Source of the DNA: Penicillium oxalicum
Taxonomy: Eukaryota > Ascomycota > Eurotiomycetes > Eurotiales > Aspergillaceae
Length of the DNA: 64,000 nucleotides
NCBI RefSeq assembly: GCF_001723175.1
Contig: NC_064650.1
Span: 372,001-436,000 of the forward strand
Reading direction: 5' to 3'
Positions 11,031 through 23,545 of the stretch are shown here, piece by piece. A program made the translations under genes and the position numbers. How positions within the stretch are numbered: the stretch's first letter is position 1; each line of letters begins with the position of its first letter. Below the pieces are notes generated by a model, which saw only the letters and a program-made list of their open reading frames with translations, had not been told where the DNA came from and made no database searches.

Positions 11031-14000
11031 CTACTTTCGGGCCTCGAGAGCTGCTTTGATGGCTATTTGAAGATAGAAATGAACAAAGTCAGCCAAAGGA
11101 TCGATCAAATCAGGCTCCTCCACTGCATAAATAAAAATTGCCAAGGGGGAAAAAGGGGGAAGAGGGGCGTTCGATGCGGCCTTTGTCGAAATGAAATATG
11201 GTCGGGGGTCTACTCACCATCGCAAGAGGTTTTGGCATCGCCAAACAGCATCCGGGTTCCGGGCATGTAGAACATGGGATTCGGGACATCGGCTATAAGA
11301 ATAATTACCAAAACAAGGGAGGAAGCATTAGCATTTCCCTCTGTACCATCGACAAGAGAGTGCGAACTATAGAACGCGTCAAGAATGGGCACGTACCGTA
11401 TCCGCTCGACATGCCCCGTTTCATGACAATCACCTCTTTACTCTTCCATGCGTGCAAGACGGGCATTCCCGAAATAGCCGAGTCCGGCTCCATGGCGATG
11501 GGGTTGACGGTATCGTTGGCGCCGATCACCAGCGTGACATCCGTATCAGCAAAGTCGTCGTTGATTTCGTCCATTTCCAAAACAACTATTCGCCGGCCAA
11601 TTATTAGCAGCTGCGACACCACGAGTGGACATGGCGAAGAAAAGGAAAAGGAAAAAAACAAAAAAAAAAAGAATCGCTGGGCGCGCGCTCACGAGGGGCA
11701 CGCAGTGTTTCAAATACTTACTGTCATACGGCACCGATGCCTCGGCGAGCAGGACATTGCATTGACCGGGCATTCGGCCAGCCACTGGGTGAATCGCGAA
11801 ACGGACCGTCACACCCGGGCGCGAAGCATGGCCACGATTTCAGCAAGAGCGTATTGAGCCTTGGCGACCGCCATGCCGTAACCCACAATGATGATGACAC
11901 TCTCGGCATTAGACAGTGCCTCCACCGTGTCGTCAATGGTAGTCGGCGTGACTTCGCCTTCGATCTTCTTCTGCGTCTGCGCGGGCGCAGAGAGACCGCC
12001 AAAGAGAACGTTGGTGAGAGATCGGTTCATGGCAACACACATGATATACGACAAGATCGAACCGCTCACACCAATCAGAGAGCCCACACTGGTGAGAAGC
12101 GGGTTATTCAGCATCAGTCCTTCGGCCACGAGGGCAAAGCCAGAGTAGGCATTCAGCACGGTGATCACCACGGGCATGTCCGCACCTCCGATGGCGGCTG
12201 TCGTGGTATAACCCTTCAAGAAGCTCAGGACGGTGTTGGCGCCAAGGCACGCCGCCGCAATACCTGGGTTGGCCGGCGCCATCGTGATAAAGGCTCCCAT
12301 CGTGGCGATGTTGCTACCCAGCAGTGTCGAGTTGATGACATGACGACCCGGTAGGATTTTGGGACTCGAAGACATGCGTCCGGCGAGTTTCATAAACGCC
12401 ACCAAAGACCCCGTGAATGTGACACCACCGATCAGGACACCCAGATACGCGGTGACCATGTGAAGGGTCGTGATATCGGCAATGTCAACCATGACACTGC
12501 CGATACTGGTCAAAACGGCTGCAAGTCCGACGACCGAATGCAAGGCAGCCACAGTCTGCGGCAGTCCCGTCGGGGTGATGCGACGACCGATCAGACCTCC
12601 AGCTAGTGCACCGGTACCTGCCACGACCACAAATTGAGTGAGGGTCTCGGTGTCAAAACCGGCTGCCGCCAATGAAGCCAAGATACCGGATACCACTCCG
12701 AGAATACCAAAGATGTTGCCACGTCGAGCCGTCGTCTGCGACGCAAGGCTTGAGATGGAGCTCATACACAGGATCGTGCTGACCAGATATCCGGCCTGAA
12801 CCAGTCCCGACATCCCCGTGCTTGCAGCCGCCAGGAAGCCGCCACCAAACACCAGACCAGGCACCGCATACAACCATGGGTACTCGGGGGGGTCGGTGGG
12901 TCGCTTAAACATGTCCAACATGCGCTTCGTGACCACAAAGCCACCGGATACATTGACAAATGCCAGCAGCACAGACGCCGCGCCGAGATATTCCGGCAGA
13001 GTCGTGGGAGTATACCCTCCACCCATGATGAACAGACCACCAATACCGACCATACCGGAGATGGCGTTGGTCACGCTCATCAGAGGGGAATGCAGAGCCG
13101 GGGCCACCCCCCAGACGGCGCGGTATCCCACCAGACCAGCCAGACCAAAAGTCATCATGTTGCTCATGAAAATGGGGCCGGTGGCTTTGCCGAGAGCAAG
13201 CGTCGTGCCCATGGCACCCGTGAGCAGGGAAACGTCCCGAGTGGCCTGTTTCCAGGGCGTCAGAGCCACTGCTTCTCCCCCTTTCTGTGCGGCCGCCGCT
13301 GTAGCTTGAGCATCTGGCTTGGGAGTGGGAGGTGGTGCGGGCGGTGCCACTGGAGGTACGATTTCACCGTTGCGCGTGACGACAGCGCCGCGCACCACTT
13401 CGTCGTTGAAATCGACGCCGAAGGATTTGTCCTTGGGGGCCATAGACAATAAGAGCTTGACGATGTTGTTCGAGTACAGGGTCGAGGACTGGGTTGGCAG
13501 ACGAGACGGCAGATCAGTGTAGCCAATAACGGTGACATCTTTGTAGCTGGCCAGCTCTCCGGGGACCGTGGCCTCGCAGTTTCCACCGGCTTCGGCGGCC
13601 AGATCCACGATCACTGAGCCAGGCTTCATCGCGGCCACCATCTCCTTGGTGATGAGCTTTGGCGCTGGCTTTCCCGGGATGAGCGCCGTGGTGATGATGA
13701 TATCAACTTCGCGCGCCTGTTCCATGAACAATCTCATTTCGGCCTCGTAGAATTCCTTGGACATCTCCTTGGCATAGCCGCCTTGCCCGGCGCCATCTTC
13801 CTGGAAATCCACCTCGATGAATTCGGCGCCGAGGGACTGCACCTGCTCTCGAACGGCGGGGCGGGTATCGAAGCCTCGGACGATGGCACCCATGCGGCGG
13901 GCCGATGCGATGGCACTCAATCCAGCGACACCCGCTCCAATGACGAGAACCTTACTCGGGGGAATCTTGCCTGCGGCCGTGACCTGACCGGTTAAGAACC

Positions 14001-14868
14001 GGCCAAAGTGGTTGGACGCTTCCAGGACAGCCTTGTACCCGGCAATGTTGGCCATGGAACTGAGGGCGTCAAAGACCTGTGCGCGGGAGATTCGCGGGAT
14101 GCGGTCCATGGCAAACGCGGTGACGCCTCGCGCGGCGAGGGCTTCGACGATGGATTTATTCTGAGCGGGATAGAGGAATGAGATCACGGTGGTGCCCTTT
14201 CGGAGCGCTTCCACTTCATTGAAGGGCCCATCCATCTGCGGACCTCGAACTTTGAGAACAATGTCACTCTCGGCGTAGACGGTGTCTCGATCGACCATGG
14301 TAGCACCGGCCGCTTCGTAGACCGAATCCAGCAGCTGGGCGCCCTCACCGGCACCACGTTCAATCAGGACGCGCGAGAAGCCCTTCTTCAGCAGCATCGT
14401 GACATTCTGCGGAGTGATGGCCACTCGGCGCTCATTGGGAGCGATCTCCCGGGGCACACCCACGGTCAATGCCGAGTATGGTGTGGCGGCTACAGTTTCT
14501 GGCGCTGAAGTGGCCGAGGTGTTGGCACGCTTGGTCACGCATGGCCACTGGGCCGACAGAGGAAAGCATCTCTTCTGTGACGCGCTGAAGAATGCAAAGC
14601 GTCGGTATTGGGAGACTACGATTTGAGAGCCTACTGTTTAGCCATACCTCCAAGTTTTCCATGAAAGGCTTCTTTTCTGTTGAAAGAATAGGTGATTTCT
14701 TGAGGTCACCGCCTATAGTCCTCGTCCGGACAGAGAGGGAGGGAAAGAGGGAAACGTGTTCAAGCCAGCTCACATACCAGACTGGGTACCGAGGACTTTC
14801 CCCACACAGGCACTGGACCCTGCCAGGCAGGGTCTCAGGGCCGATCGCAAGGATACAGAAACACTCAT
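11031..14868 (-). CDS. Mitochondrial proton-translocating NAD(P) transhydrogenase
   Basis: Catalyses hydride transfer between NADH and NADP+ coupled to proton movement across the mitochondrial inner membrane. Exons read from the sequence: 14868-14778, 14630-11722, 11585-11397, 11292-11218, 11062-11031; each intron has GTANGT or GTGAGT donors and TAG acceptors. Order of parts: an Arg/Ser-rich presequence (about residues 1-65, RRFAFF), NAD-binding domain I ([42 protein letters not shown]), a hydrophobic domain II with about a dozen membrane helices, and NADP-binding domain III ([48 protein letters not shown]). Domain order is that of the single-chain eukaryotic enzyme. Exon total is 3296 nt, one short of 1099 codons: the frame breaks near 11809-11819, just after MLRAR, and one added base restores it. 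Identity is very sure; the break is probably a sequence error. Confidence 0.95.
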
Positions 14869-16316
14869 GGCTGAATCACCACGCTTTGTCTCCGTGCAGA
14901 GAATCAGACGAGCAGCAGGCGCATCGGAAGCACCTTTGGCCCCTTTGGGTGTCTCAGGGCTGAGCTCGAGCGGGCAGATACTTTTAATGGAAGCAGAAAA
15001 TCGAGGGAAGTTGGCTGAAGCTGAAGAATGTGGGGGGGGGGGGGGGGGGGGGAGAGAGGCAAGGTGATCGGAGCAGAAGAAGAAGAGGAACCAGAGGGAA
15101 CAGAAGGAGGAGTAGAAGACGCGATGCAACGGGACGCGCTGTGCCGAGAGGGGTACATACAACCCCCTCCGAAAGCTGAGAATGCAACCAGTTTGAACGA
15201 TCCGAGCAGGGGGGGAGTCTGTATTATCCAGTATTCAACCGCACAGGCACCGTATTTAGTGACGAAGAAGTAGAAGCAAAAAGCTCCTCCTTTGGTATCT
15301 TTTGAACCTGAATGACCCTCCCCCCACATCTATAGAGTCCCTCTCCACCTCCACCGATCGTCCACTGGCTCCACCCGTGTCGCTTTCGGGCGGGGCTTTT
15401 CCCCGCAAGAGGCGCCGGAGGCCCCCCCGAAGGATTGGGCTAGACACCCAGACACCAGTGACCAAACCTCATCAAGACAATGGATCATCCAATGGAAAGA
15501 TGCAATGCATCCGTGAATCGGCGGGGCGAGGAGCAGAGCTTTTGGTATTTATTTCATCTGATTTCGATTTTCTTTTGGCAAAAAGGAGCATACGTAGGTA
15601 CGGTGCATCTTTCTACTGTAGGTGCCAGCGAGCTTCGCCAAAATTCAAAAAATCGAAAATCAAAAATCAAGATATATGACGGGTGCCTCGGGTTCGAGTC
15701 CTGCTACCTACGAGCACCGAGAGAGTCATTCTGTTTCAAGTGCATGAACGTGGGAGTCAGTCGCGGACGCGGATGGAGAAAGGATGGGATTCCGGTCGTG
15801 GCGGCGCGGGGGAGACCGTTGAGACGGAATCGACCGCCAAGAGGTGTTCGAAAGAAACCGAAGATGATCCCTCTAGATACTAAAGCACGCACAAGAATCA
15901 AAATGATAGAATTGTCAATCGACTGCAGAAACTTTTTTGTACAGACACCAAGGTCATGGAGCGAAGGTCTCGCTCCCAACTTATATACATCCCTCCCCAG
16001 TCTCCTCAGCACAGGAGCCACCAACAGGACCCGGACCGGACCAGACATCTAGAACTCGCACGAAAAGTCATGAACTGCGTCTCTCCATGTGCCAGCCATC
16101 ATAGCCGCCAAATCAAATCTATATACCCTCTCTCGAGGGGGTTCCGCGGCCGTCAGTGTCAAAGAAGCGAGACCACCTGTTTGAGCAAAAATGGAAAAAA
16201 AAAGCCAAAAAAAAGAGAATGAGAATGAAGAAGAAAAGAGAAAAAAGTGCCCCATCCGTTGATTATTTTGGCTTCGTGTGACGAGAAGATCCGGAAGATC
16301 GCTCATCCCACCCTCG
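14869..16316. other. Intergenic upstream of transhydrogenase
   Basis: Holds the probable promoter of the transhydrogenase (start 14868, minus) and the 3' flank of the permease (minus). Contains a G21 run at 15032-15052 and, at 15691-15701, a perfect tRNA B-box-like sequence with a flanking 7-bp stem but no tRNA body. No protein gene supported. Confidence 0.45.
15032..15052 (+). repeat. G21 homopolymer
   Basis: Twenty-one consecutive G residues about 165 bp upstream of the transhydrogenase start codon (on the other strand). It could form G-quadruplex structure; length in an assembly is unreliable. Confidence 0.9.
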
Positions 16317-16580
16317 TCACAGACGCTGCGTGGATGGAGGAAGTTCCTCCACCGTCTCGGAGACGCTGCCGACACCCTTGCTGTCGATAAAGTGGGTGAT
16401 GCGGCTGGATGGGAGCCAAGCACTCTCGGGCATGACAAAGTACGAGATGAGCGCCAAGATGGTGACGCCGGCCATGATGATCGGGGCATCTAGAACAATC
16501 ACCATGCAGTCAGTCAAATGACATCGTAAGACTAAGGCGCAGGGAACTCAAAACAAGATGGGGAGAGAGTAGGCGGCAAA

Positions 16581-16641
<61 letters not shown>

Positions 16642-18852
16642 TTACAGTTGAGATTCTCCCCAGTTACGGGCCACGCGTAGGGCGAAAACAATATCGCCAC
16701 CACCCACCCGTTCCAAAGGACACCGATGAATTGAAAGGGCTTGCTCCATCGTCCCAGACTCCATTGCGGCTTGGGGAAGCGCTTGGGTGTGCAGAACAGA
16801 CGACCCAGACAGATCAGCCCGTAGGCTGCGGCGCTGGGGACTCCGGCCGCGGAGACCAGCGAGGTGAAGGCCACACTCGACGGCAACAAGGTGCACGTCA
16901 CCAGGGCCGCGACGGCCCAGACGACAATCACGGCGTTGCGGGGCTGGCCATTGTGGACCTTCGAGACCCATCCGGAGAAAGGCAGGACGCCGTCTCGAGC
17001 AACGGCAAAGACCAGGCGGGAGGCCGCGATGATGGCAATGGCGGTGTTCTACAGATTTCAATAGGGTTTAGCAAAAGTCCACCATGGACTGGAATCCCTC
17101 CCAAGAAACCACTGCAAGGACAGGAAAAGGGAGCTCTGGGGATCAACAACGTACCAACCACAGGGCCGTAATGCAGACAATGTTCATGAAGATATGCCCG
17201 CCTCGACCGAGAACAACGGCGTAGAGAGGAACAAAGGGCTGCGGCGAGCCAAACTCAAACAGCTGGTCCGCACTCGGCTGTGAAGGGGAGAAGAAGTCAG
17301 TCGGGATGCTTCAAGAGACGCTTCCACCAGTGGAAGAGAATGGTCACCTACCGCGCAGAAGAGAAACAGAATGATGGTGGCCAACCCGCCGAAGCCACTG
17401 GCAACGGTACTCCAAAAGATGCCCCGCGCCGCAGTGACGGAGGCATTCTTGGTCTCTTCGGCCACATGGCCCGAGGCGTCGAAGCCGATGAGGATACCGG
17501 CCGTGGCCAGGTATGACAAACACCAGTTCCACCCGTCAGGGGCCCCGGTGCCGTTGTAAGTAGTCATGAAGGCTTCATGGGGAGTCCGGAATCCCCACGT
17601 CTGCGCCGTCCCGATGGGCAGCCAGATGAGGTTCAAAAAGAAGTCGAGCATGACGAATCCAGCAGAGACCCAGAAGACATACTTGAAGTATCGGGCTGGA
17701 GAGTGCAACGAAATAGTGATTAGTAGAGGCCAGGAAAGAAGGAGAGAGAGGAATGGCATGTCAAGTGGAAGCGCCGCAAGGAAAACTTCAAATTCACCGG
17801 GGACGTACGGGGCAGGAAATTCAACAAAGCCGCCAGCGCAAGAAGGACCTCGGTACAGATCCACTGAACGGCGCGAAACTTGACATCGCTTGTGTCAGAT
17901 GGAAAGTCCAAGTTGAACACAGTGATTTCCTAGCGCATAAGAAGACATCAGCAAGATTGCGCCCCTGATTGAGGGATGAATAGATCCAACGTACGGCAAG
18001 CATATAGTTGACTGCGGCCTGCGTGTTACCTAGAAGAAGCAAGATAAGTTTCAATCAGAATAAACACCCCAGCCAGTTGCATCTTGCAGGACTTGAAAAA
18101 TCGGGGATACACCACGACTCACTCGCACAGAATGTCGTCCAGGCAGTAGTACTCCACCACGCCACCACGAACCCAAGTAACCGGCCAAATCGAGGACCTC
18201 CAGCCTCGGCAGCCCAGAGATAGATGGAGCCGGCCGACGGTGATGCCGAGCACACCTCCGCAATGACGGCAGCCGTGATGAAGGTGAACACCATGGTCAC
18301 CAAGTAACTCGTCCAGTAGGCCAAGTTTCCACCCGCCGCGATACCGGTACTGAACGTGACACGCACACCACCGACAAAGTACAGCGCGGCTGAAGCAAGA
18401 CCCTGTCAGTCAGCCTCGGCTTAGTGCAACAATACAAGAGGAGACTCGCCCCCTCGCTTGCGAGCGATGAACATACCGAACGTGGTTGCAAAGTTCTCGA
18501 ACAGAGTGTATGTCCGGTGCAAGACCTATGGGCCGACGTGTGGAAATCAGCTTGCTGGTCCTTCTTTCTTTTCTTTTCTTTTTTTTGATCATGACATAGA
18601 AGAAAGAGATTCAATCTTCAGATCCGAGCTCGAACACCTACCGGCTTGTATCCCATAGTTCGCTATCATCCGTCATTAGCATTGCATCCAGAGAGAGAGA
18701 GAGAGAGATCGCTTTGCATCATAGGGACCGCCGCTCTAACTTACCAGAAGGGCCGCATCATCCTTTGCCTCGACCGAGCTGCGATCGCCTTCTCCGTCGG
18801 TGACCACCTCCTCGCCGCGACCGACGGTGAGATTCTCCTGCTCGTGAGCCAT
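16317..18852 (-). CDS. APC-family amino acid/GABA/choline-type permease
   Basis: Ten exons join to 548 codons: 18852-18745, 18662-18642, 18525-18477, 18389-18123, 18029-17995, 17929-17809, 17695-17352, 17277-17155, 17048-16646, 16489-16317. All introns are GT-AG and phases agree throughout. The 547-residue product has a short acidic hydrophilic N-terminus and about twelve hydrophobic segments. Family signs are VTFSTGIAAGGN and the GFDASGHVAEETKNAS segment in mid-protein, typical of the fungal GABA/choline/polyamine-type branch of the APC superfamily (Uga4/Hnm1/Tpo5 relatives). It should import a nitrogenous solute at the plasma membrane or an internal membrane; the substrate cannot be told from sequence. 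Oddities: a 7-codon microexon (RTMGYKP) and a (GA)n tract of about 54 nt inside the last intron. Family sure, substrate not. Confidence 0.9.
16585..16638 (+). repeat. (GA)n microsatellite in permease intron
   Basis: About 27 GA units; on the minus strand this is a CT tract that begins immediately after the GTAAGT donor of the last permease intron. Likely length-variable between strains and a possible influence on splicing. Confidence 0.9.
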
Positions 18853-21665
18853 GACAGCTACCTTACTGGTGAATCAGGGTATCCGATGGCAATCTCCAGA
18901 AAGTTGAAATCTCAGAAAATTCCGCTCAACGACGAGCACGAGTCCAGGCAGCGTCACGCTCAGAACCAAAGAGAAAACGAAAATTGTTTGGCCCAAGGAA
19001 AAGGAAAAAAACCAAAAAGATCCTCCCAACGACTCTCTTTCACTCAATTAATATTTACCTGGTTACTTCAAAGGATGTGGAGGTGCCGTCCAAACAATTC
19101 AGCAAACCCCAAAGAGTAAAATGAAAATGACTTCAAGAGTCATCAACGGAGAGTTGGAAATTTGCGGCCGATTATACTTTTTGCGGGCCCTTGGCACCGA
19201 CGAGGCTATTTGACTTGCCGCCTTTCGCCTCTCCACCGGTAAGGACCTTAAGGTAGGGGGGGGGGACCTGAACTGCCCACTACAGACACCTCTCTCTCTC
19301 CTGCTAACTCGAGTGCAGTTCTCGGCCCGTCAGCTTCACCAAAAACCTTTCAGGTCGCCAACCCCACCGGGCGGAAAGTTTAGGGATGAGAACGGGAACC
19401 GAAGAGTACTGGCTGGAACGGGCAAGGGTGAAAAGTACGAGAGACCTTGCGAACGGACCGCGTAGAGCATCAGTTGCGAAGGAGTAGACAGGCAGTGTCG
19501 ACGCGGTAAAAATCAATTGTGAACCTCGCGGACTCAAAAGGTCTGCAGAATCGATTCTTTCGGCCACGAAGAATCGAAGAAGAGCTACGAGACCGAGACT
19601 CTCGTGGCCTTGATATCGACCAGGATGCCGCCTCGGGGTTTGGGCCCCACGTCCGGCCCTGGTGCGGCCACTGCGGTTATCTCGGGCGATTGGATCCTGC
19701 CCGTGGGTGATGGTGACGGTGATCCATCATTCGCAAGGGAAAAGGTTGCCCCCTTGCAAGGTACGGCGAATGGAAAGCTAAGATCATGGGAAATCTCTTA
19801 GGTCATACGGCCATACAACTTTGTCAGCTACCGGTGGAATCCTCTTGCCGATTCACCTTATCAAGCCTTGTCGATGCTCTCCAGGTTATCAAAAGCATAT
19901 TAATTATTGAGCACAGTCTGCGCTCTACACTTTGCACTCTGCACTCTACAATCCTATCGAGTCTCAACTGGTCGAGTCCTCATTACGCTGCGACGCGACG
20001 CCATTGAATATCGAAGCGGCCAACCCTCCCGGTCGGCGGAATATTCCAGTCTTGATTGGTTACCAGGGCGGTGTCAAAACCCCAACGTCGGACAATTCTC
20101 TGAGTCGAATGATTTGGGGGTGCAATGCCCTTAGTTATCTGTTGGAGGTACCCAAACTGGTAGGACCATGGTCTAGAGGTAGGCAAGTATATATCTGCTA
20201 CGAGGAGTAGACTCTGTGACCTACAAGCACTTCTACAAAGTTATCCGGATTGATCTGGCTTCCATGACCCACCGTCCGCTTGACTCCCTAGTTACCCCCG
20301 AGTAACTGTCCGTCTTAAGAATCCTACCGACACCTAGGTACTCCTACCTACCTAGTATCGGAGTGGTCTGACCCGCAAAAATTTTTTTTCCAACGTAGAA
20401 CGTGGGTCTTTTCCTGACGTGATCTTCAAACCGAGCTGAGGTTGGCTAAGGTTGGGGAATTCATCTGATTCGGTCGCCTATCCGCAGCCTATCCTGTTTC
20501 TGGCCATTTGCTTGTTCTGGGCACCCTGGCGATGAACTACCTGTAGCTAGACGGAGGTCCTTTTAAGTTCCTACACTAGTTCGATTACTGGTAGCCAAAA
20601 GGAAGTTGCACTTCTGCGAAACTCAGTCTTTCTGCAAGATAGTCTTGCAGAATAGGGCGAGTCAGTACGAAAATACTTTATCTACTAAGGCTTGAGTTCT
20701 TTGAGAAGTCTAGTGGGTGAACTCACATCTGCACTCCAGTATCGGTGGCCTACTACAGTACAGTACATACCTCGTGCACTGTACGAGCGAGGCTCGCAAC
20801 GGTTGGAGGGACCTCCCGCTGGGGGCATGCACCTATAATAGCAGGCCATTGTGATTTGCGGATGGACCAACCCGTGCGTTTTTTTTTTGGCCATGATTTT
20901 GTCCCAAATTGGCAAGTGGAAAGCTTCTAGTTCGGAGTCGAGTGACTGGTGACAAAGCCAAAGGATCGAGACTGACTGGTCGGCATGAACCGTTCTGCTC
21001 CACCTACAATTTCAAGCGCCATGGCTTGGCTTGATCGAGGTCAGGTTGATTTAGATTGTGAAAGGGTCTAAAAGAAAACTATAACCGACTTTAGCCGGTC
21101 ACGTCACTCGGTGAAGGGGCACACAGACGTGACAAGAAACCCCCCCCCCTGAAGCAGAAGAGAAAAGAAGAATGAAAAGAAAATGAAGGAAAGAGAGAAA
21201 ATGAAATTGAAAGAAAAGTGAATCAGTCGGAAGTGCCAAGGGGACACGCGAAAGCTACGCAGAAGAATGGCAACAGGAACCTTATTGCAAGGTAAAGAAG
21301 CAATTACCAAGATGGATCATCTGCGATCAGTGGACGGACGGACTTGTCGCCAAACTCGGGTGTGTGCTGTGAGCACCAGCTTGTCTGATGCAAGGTCCGA
21401 GATACTGACAGTATGTAGATGCTATATGTATTGAGAAAAAGTTCATGTAGATCTGCCTATGTGCTGGAGTGAGTGTAGTCCAGAGAAATAAATACAAGTG
21501 CAAATAGTTGTTGCTCGCCAACGGTGTCGAGCAATGGCTGTCTAAGTGCGATCATTCGTCGACATCGTGTTCCTTTCATCGAACATGGTGGTATGAGCTC
21601 CAGAGGATAGCCAAAAAGTAAAGAAAAAGAAGAAACAGAGACAGACGGAAATGAAAGCCATTCGC
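18853..21665. other. Intergenic between permease and Zn2Cys6 gene
   Basis: About 2.8 kb with no supported gene. Contains the permease promoter on its left side, TAGGTA/ACCTAC motifs at about 20330-20355, and short A, G and T runs. The right end is the 3' flank of the Zn2Cys6 gene. Confidence 0.5.
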
Positions 21666-23545
21666 TCATGGGAGGAGAATATTCGTTTGGATCTCTTCCA
21701 GCGTCTCCGTCCATCCTTCCGGAAAAGCGCGTCGCTTGAACCAGATGCCTTCGAGAATCTCCAAGGCTTTATCGACATTGCGGAAACCAAATCGTTTCAA
21801 GTCATGCATGGTGCGCTGCACAAACTGCTGTTCATCGCTCTTGCGCGTCTCCCGACCGGCAATGAAGAGCGGCCACAACACGGCCAGTTGGCCGACGTCC
21901 TTGGTCAACTTGCGAATCAGGGCCACGATCCGGGTGATCAAAGAATCGAGGTACGCCCGGTCGGTGATCCAGTTGGGTCGACCTGCGCCCGCAACTTGAT
22001 GCAGATGAACCAGAGTCGCCTTTTCGTACGCCTCTACGCATCCGTAGTACTCTAACATGTCCGGCATGGGGAACGCTTGCAGATTCTCCTCTGTGAGCTC
22101 CAAGTCTCCGAGAGATTGGAGGCCGCTGGGAGTGGTTTCCCGCCAGGCGGCAAGCTGATGGAAGATGCCCCGGTAGATCAGATCCTGCTGGTCTGGATTC
22201 AACCGCGCCTTGTCGCGGGCGAATGTGCTGATGGTGGCCTTGACCTCCATCATGCGGGACCATGCCTTTCGCAGCTCAAGGAGACGAGGATCATCCGGGA
22301 GGGATGAGGTGGACAGACTGGGGATTCCTAGATTGTACTCCCACCCGCCTTCCAGCGTCTTCCAATAGCTTTTCGTTGCAACTGCGTCGCGGGGTCGTGC
22401 ACACGCACCGGCCATGTCCAGATAGGACAGCAGAGAAACAAGGAAGGACCGTAGAGGGTGGTTCATCTCGGCGATGCGCTGTGCCTCCCCAGCAGGGTTG
22501 TCGGGCCGAGGATAAAAGAGGATCTTGTACATTTCGCGGGCCCCCTTCAAGTGGATCTCCCAGTTCTGGTGTTGGGAATCCATCATCTAGAAGGTAAATT
22601 TGGGTGAGTACCTCTCCATGTAGACGCCCCCTTCATAGCCGACATATGCAGACGTACCTCAAAGAGACAGAGCAACAAGCAGGTGGCAAAGTCCCGAATT
22701 CCGATCTGGCCGTGGGGGAGCGCGTGCCGGTCCCGAACAGTCTTCATGACCTGCCCATACTTGCCAATAGCCTGTTCAAAGTGCTCATGCCGTTCCATCC
22801 CACTCGAAGTATTCGCCAGATGCAGAGCGCCCAACGCTTGCATGGCGGCCACCATGGACGGTGATGATTGTGCGAAATCGGGGAAATCACTGCGATACGG
22901 ATTGACATTGAGGGAGGTCTCGTAGATGATCAGCAGACACGAGACCTGATTGACGAAATGAGCAAAGTAATGATCGTCGGCGGAGTGCACGCCCATTGAT
23001 CGAAGATCGGTCTGTAGAATCGGCTGCTGGAAGCTAAACTGCGTCTGGCCCGTCCATTGGGGCAGAGTGGTTGGAGACACCACCACGGTCTCGTATTCTT
23101 CCTTCATCACCTTCTCCGATTTCACAGAGACTGCTCCTGAGCCACATGACTCGCCTGAGGATTCTGGGCTGCTGTCGGACTTCTTCTGCTTCCCGCTTAA
23201 ATGGCTGGCTTGCGGGGTCTGAGAAGGCCCGTACACCTTAAAGGTCATCCGGCCCTGCATGCCATCGCACTCGAGGCCCAGACGAGTGCAATTCTTGCAG
23301 GTCGGGGCAGCCTCATCGCAGCGAACATGCCGCCGGCGACAGGTCGAGCAGCCGGTGAAGCCGCGATGATGCCAACGGCGAACACGTTTGCGTGGCGGGG
23401 CAGAATCGGAGGAGGGTCGCTTCTGGCGCGAGGAAGATGTCGACGGTGATGAACACCGTGACTCGGACGACTGCGGCTGTGTGGGGGAGGGTAAGCCTGG
23501 CGATGTTTCGGCCTTCACTGGAGCGCCCGCATTGCGAACTTCCAT
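21666..23545 (-). CDS. Zn2Cys6 transcription factor
   Basis: Two exons, 23545-22658 and 22586-21666, with a 71-nt intron (GTACGT...CTAG), give 602 residues. A Ser/Pro-rich N-terminus carries a basic PRKRVRR patch (51-57), followed by the binuclear zinc cluster with cysteines at 66, 69, 76, 83, 86 and 93 (spacing CxxCx6Cx6CxxCx6C). The C-terminal half is helical and matches the fungal-specific transcription factor domain type 2 in character (WEIHLKGAREM; DMLEYYGC; YEKATLVHLHQV). It should bind DNA in the nucleus and regulate target genes; Zn2Cys6 factors often control neighbours. It is divergent from an SDR gene 1.5 kb away, with an aldo-keto reductase just beyond. Family certain; targets unknown. 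Confidence 0.92.

Noticed and set aside
11737..12354. Long plus-strand frames opposite the transhydrogenase (also near 12818-13452)
   Set aside because: They are shadows of the GC-rich coding strand; composition is Arg/His/Gly-rich and without motifs.
15480..16052. 190-codon frame upstream of the transhydrogenase
   Set aside because: No recognisable protein character, non-conserved-looking composition and it crosses the tRNA-like remnant.
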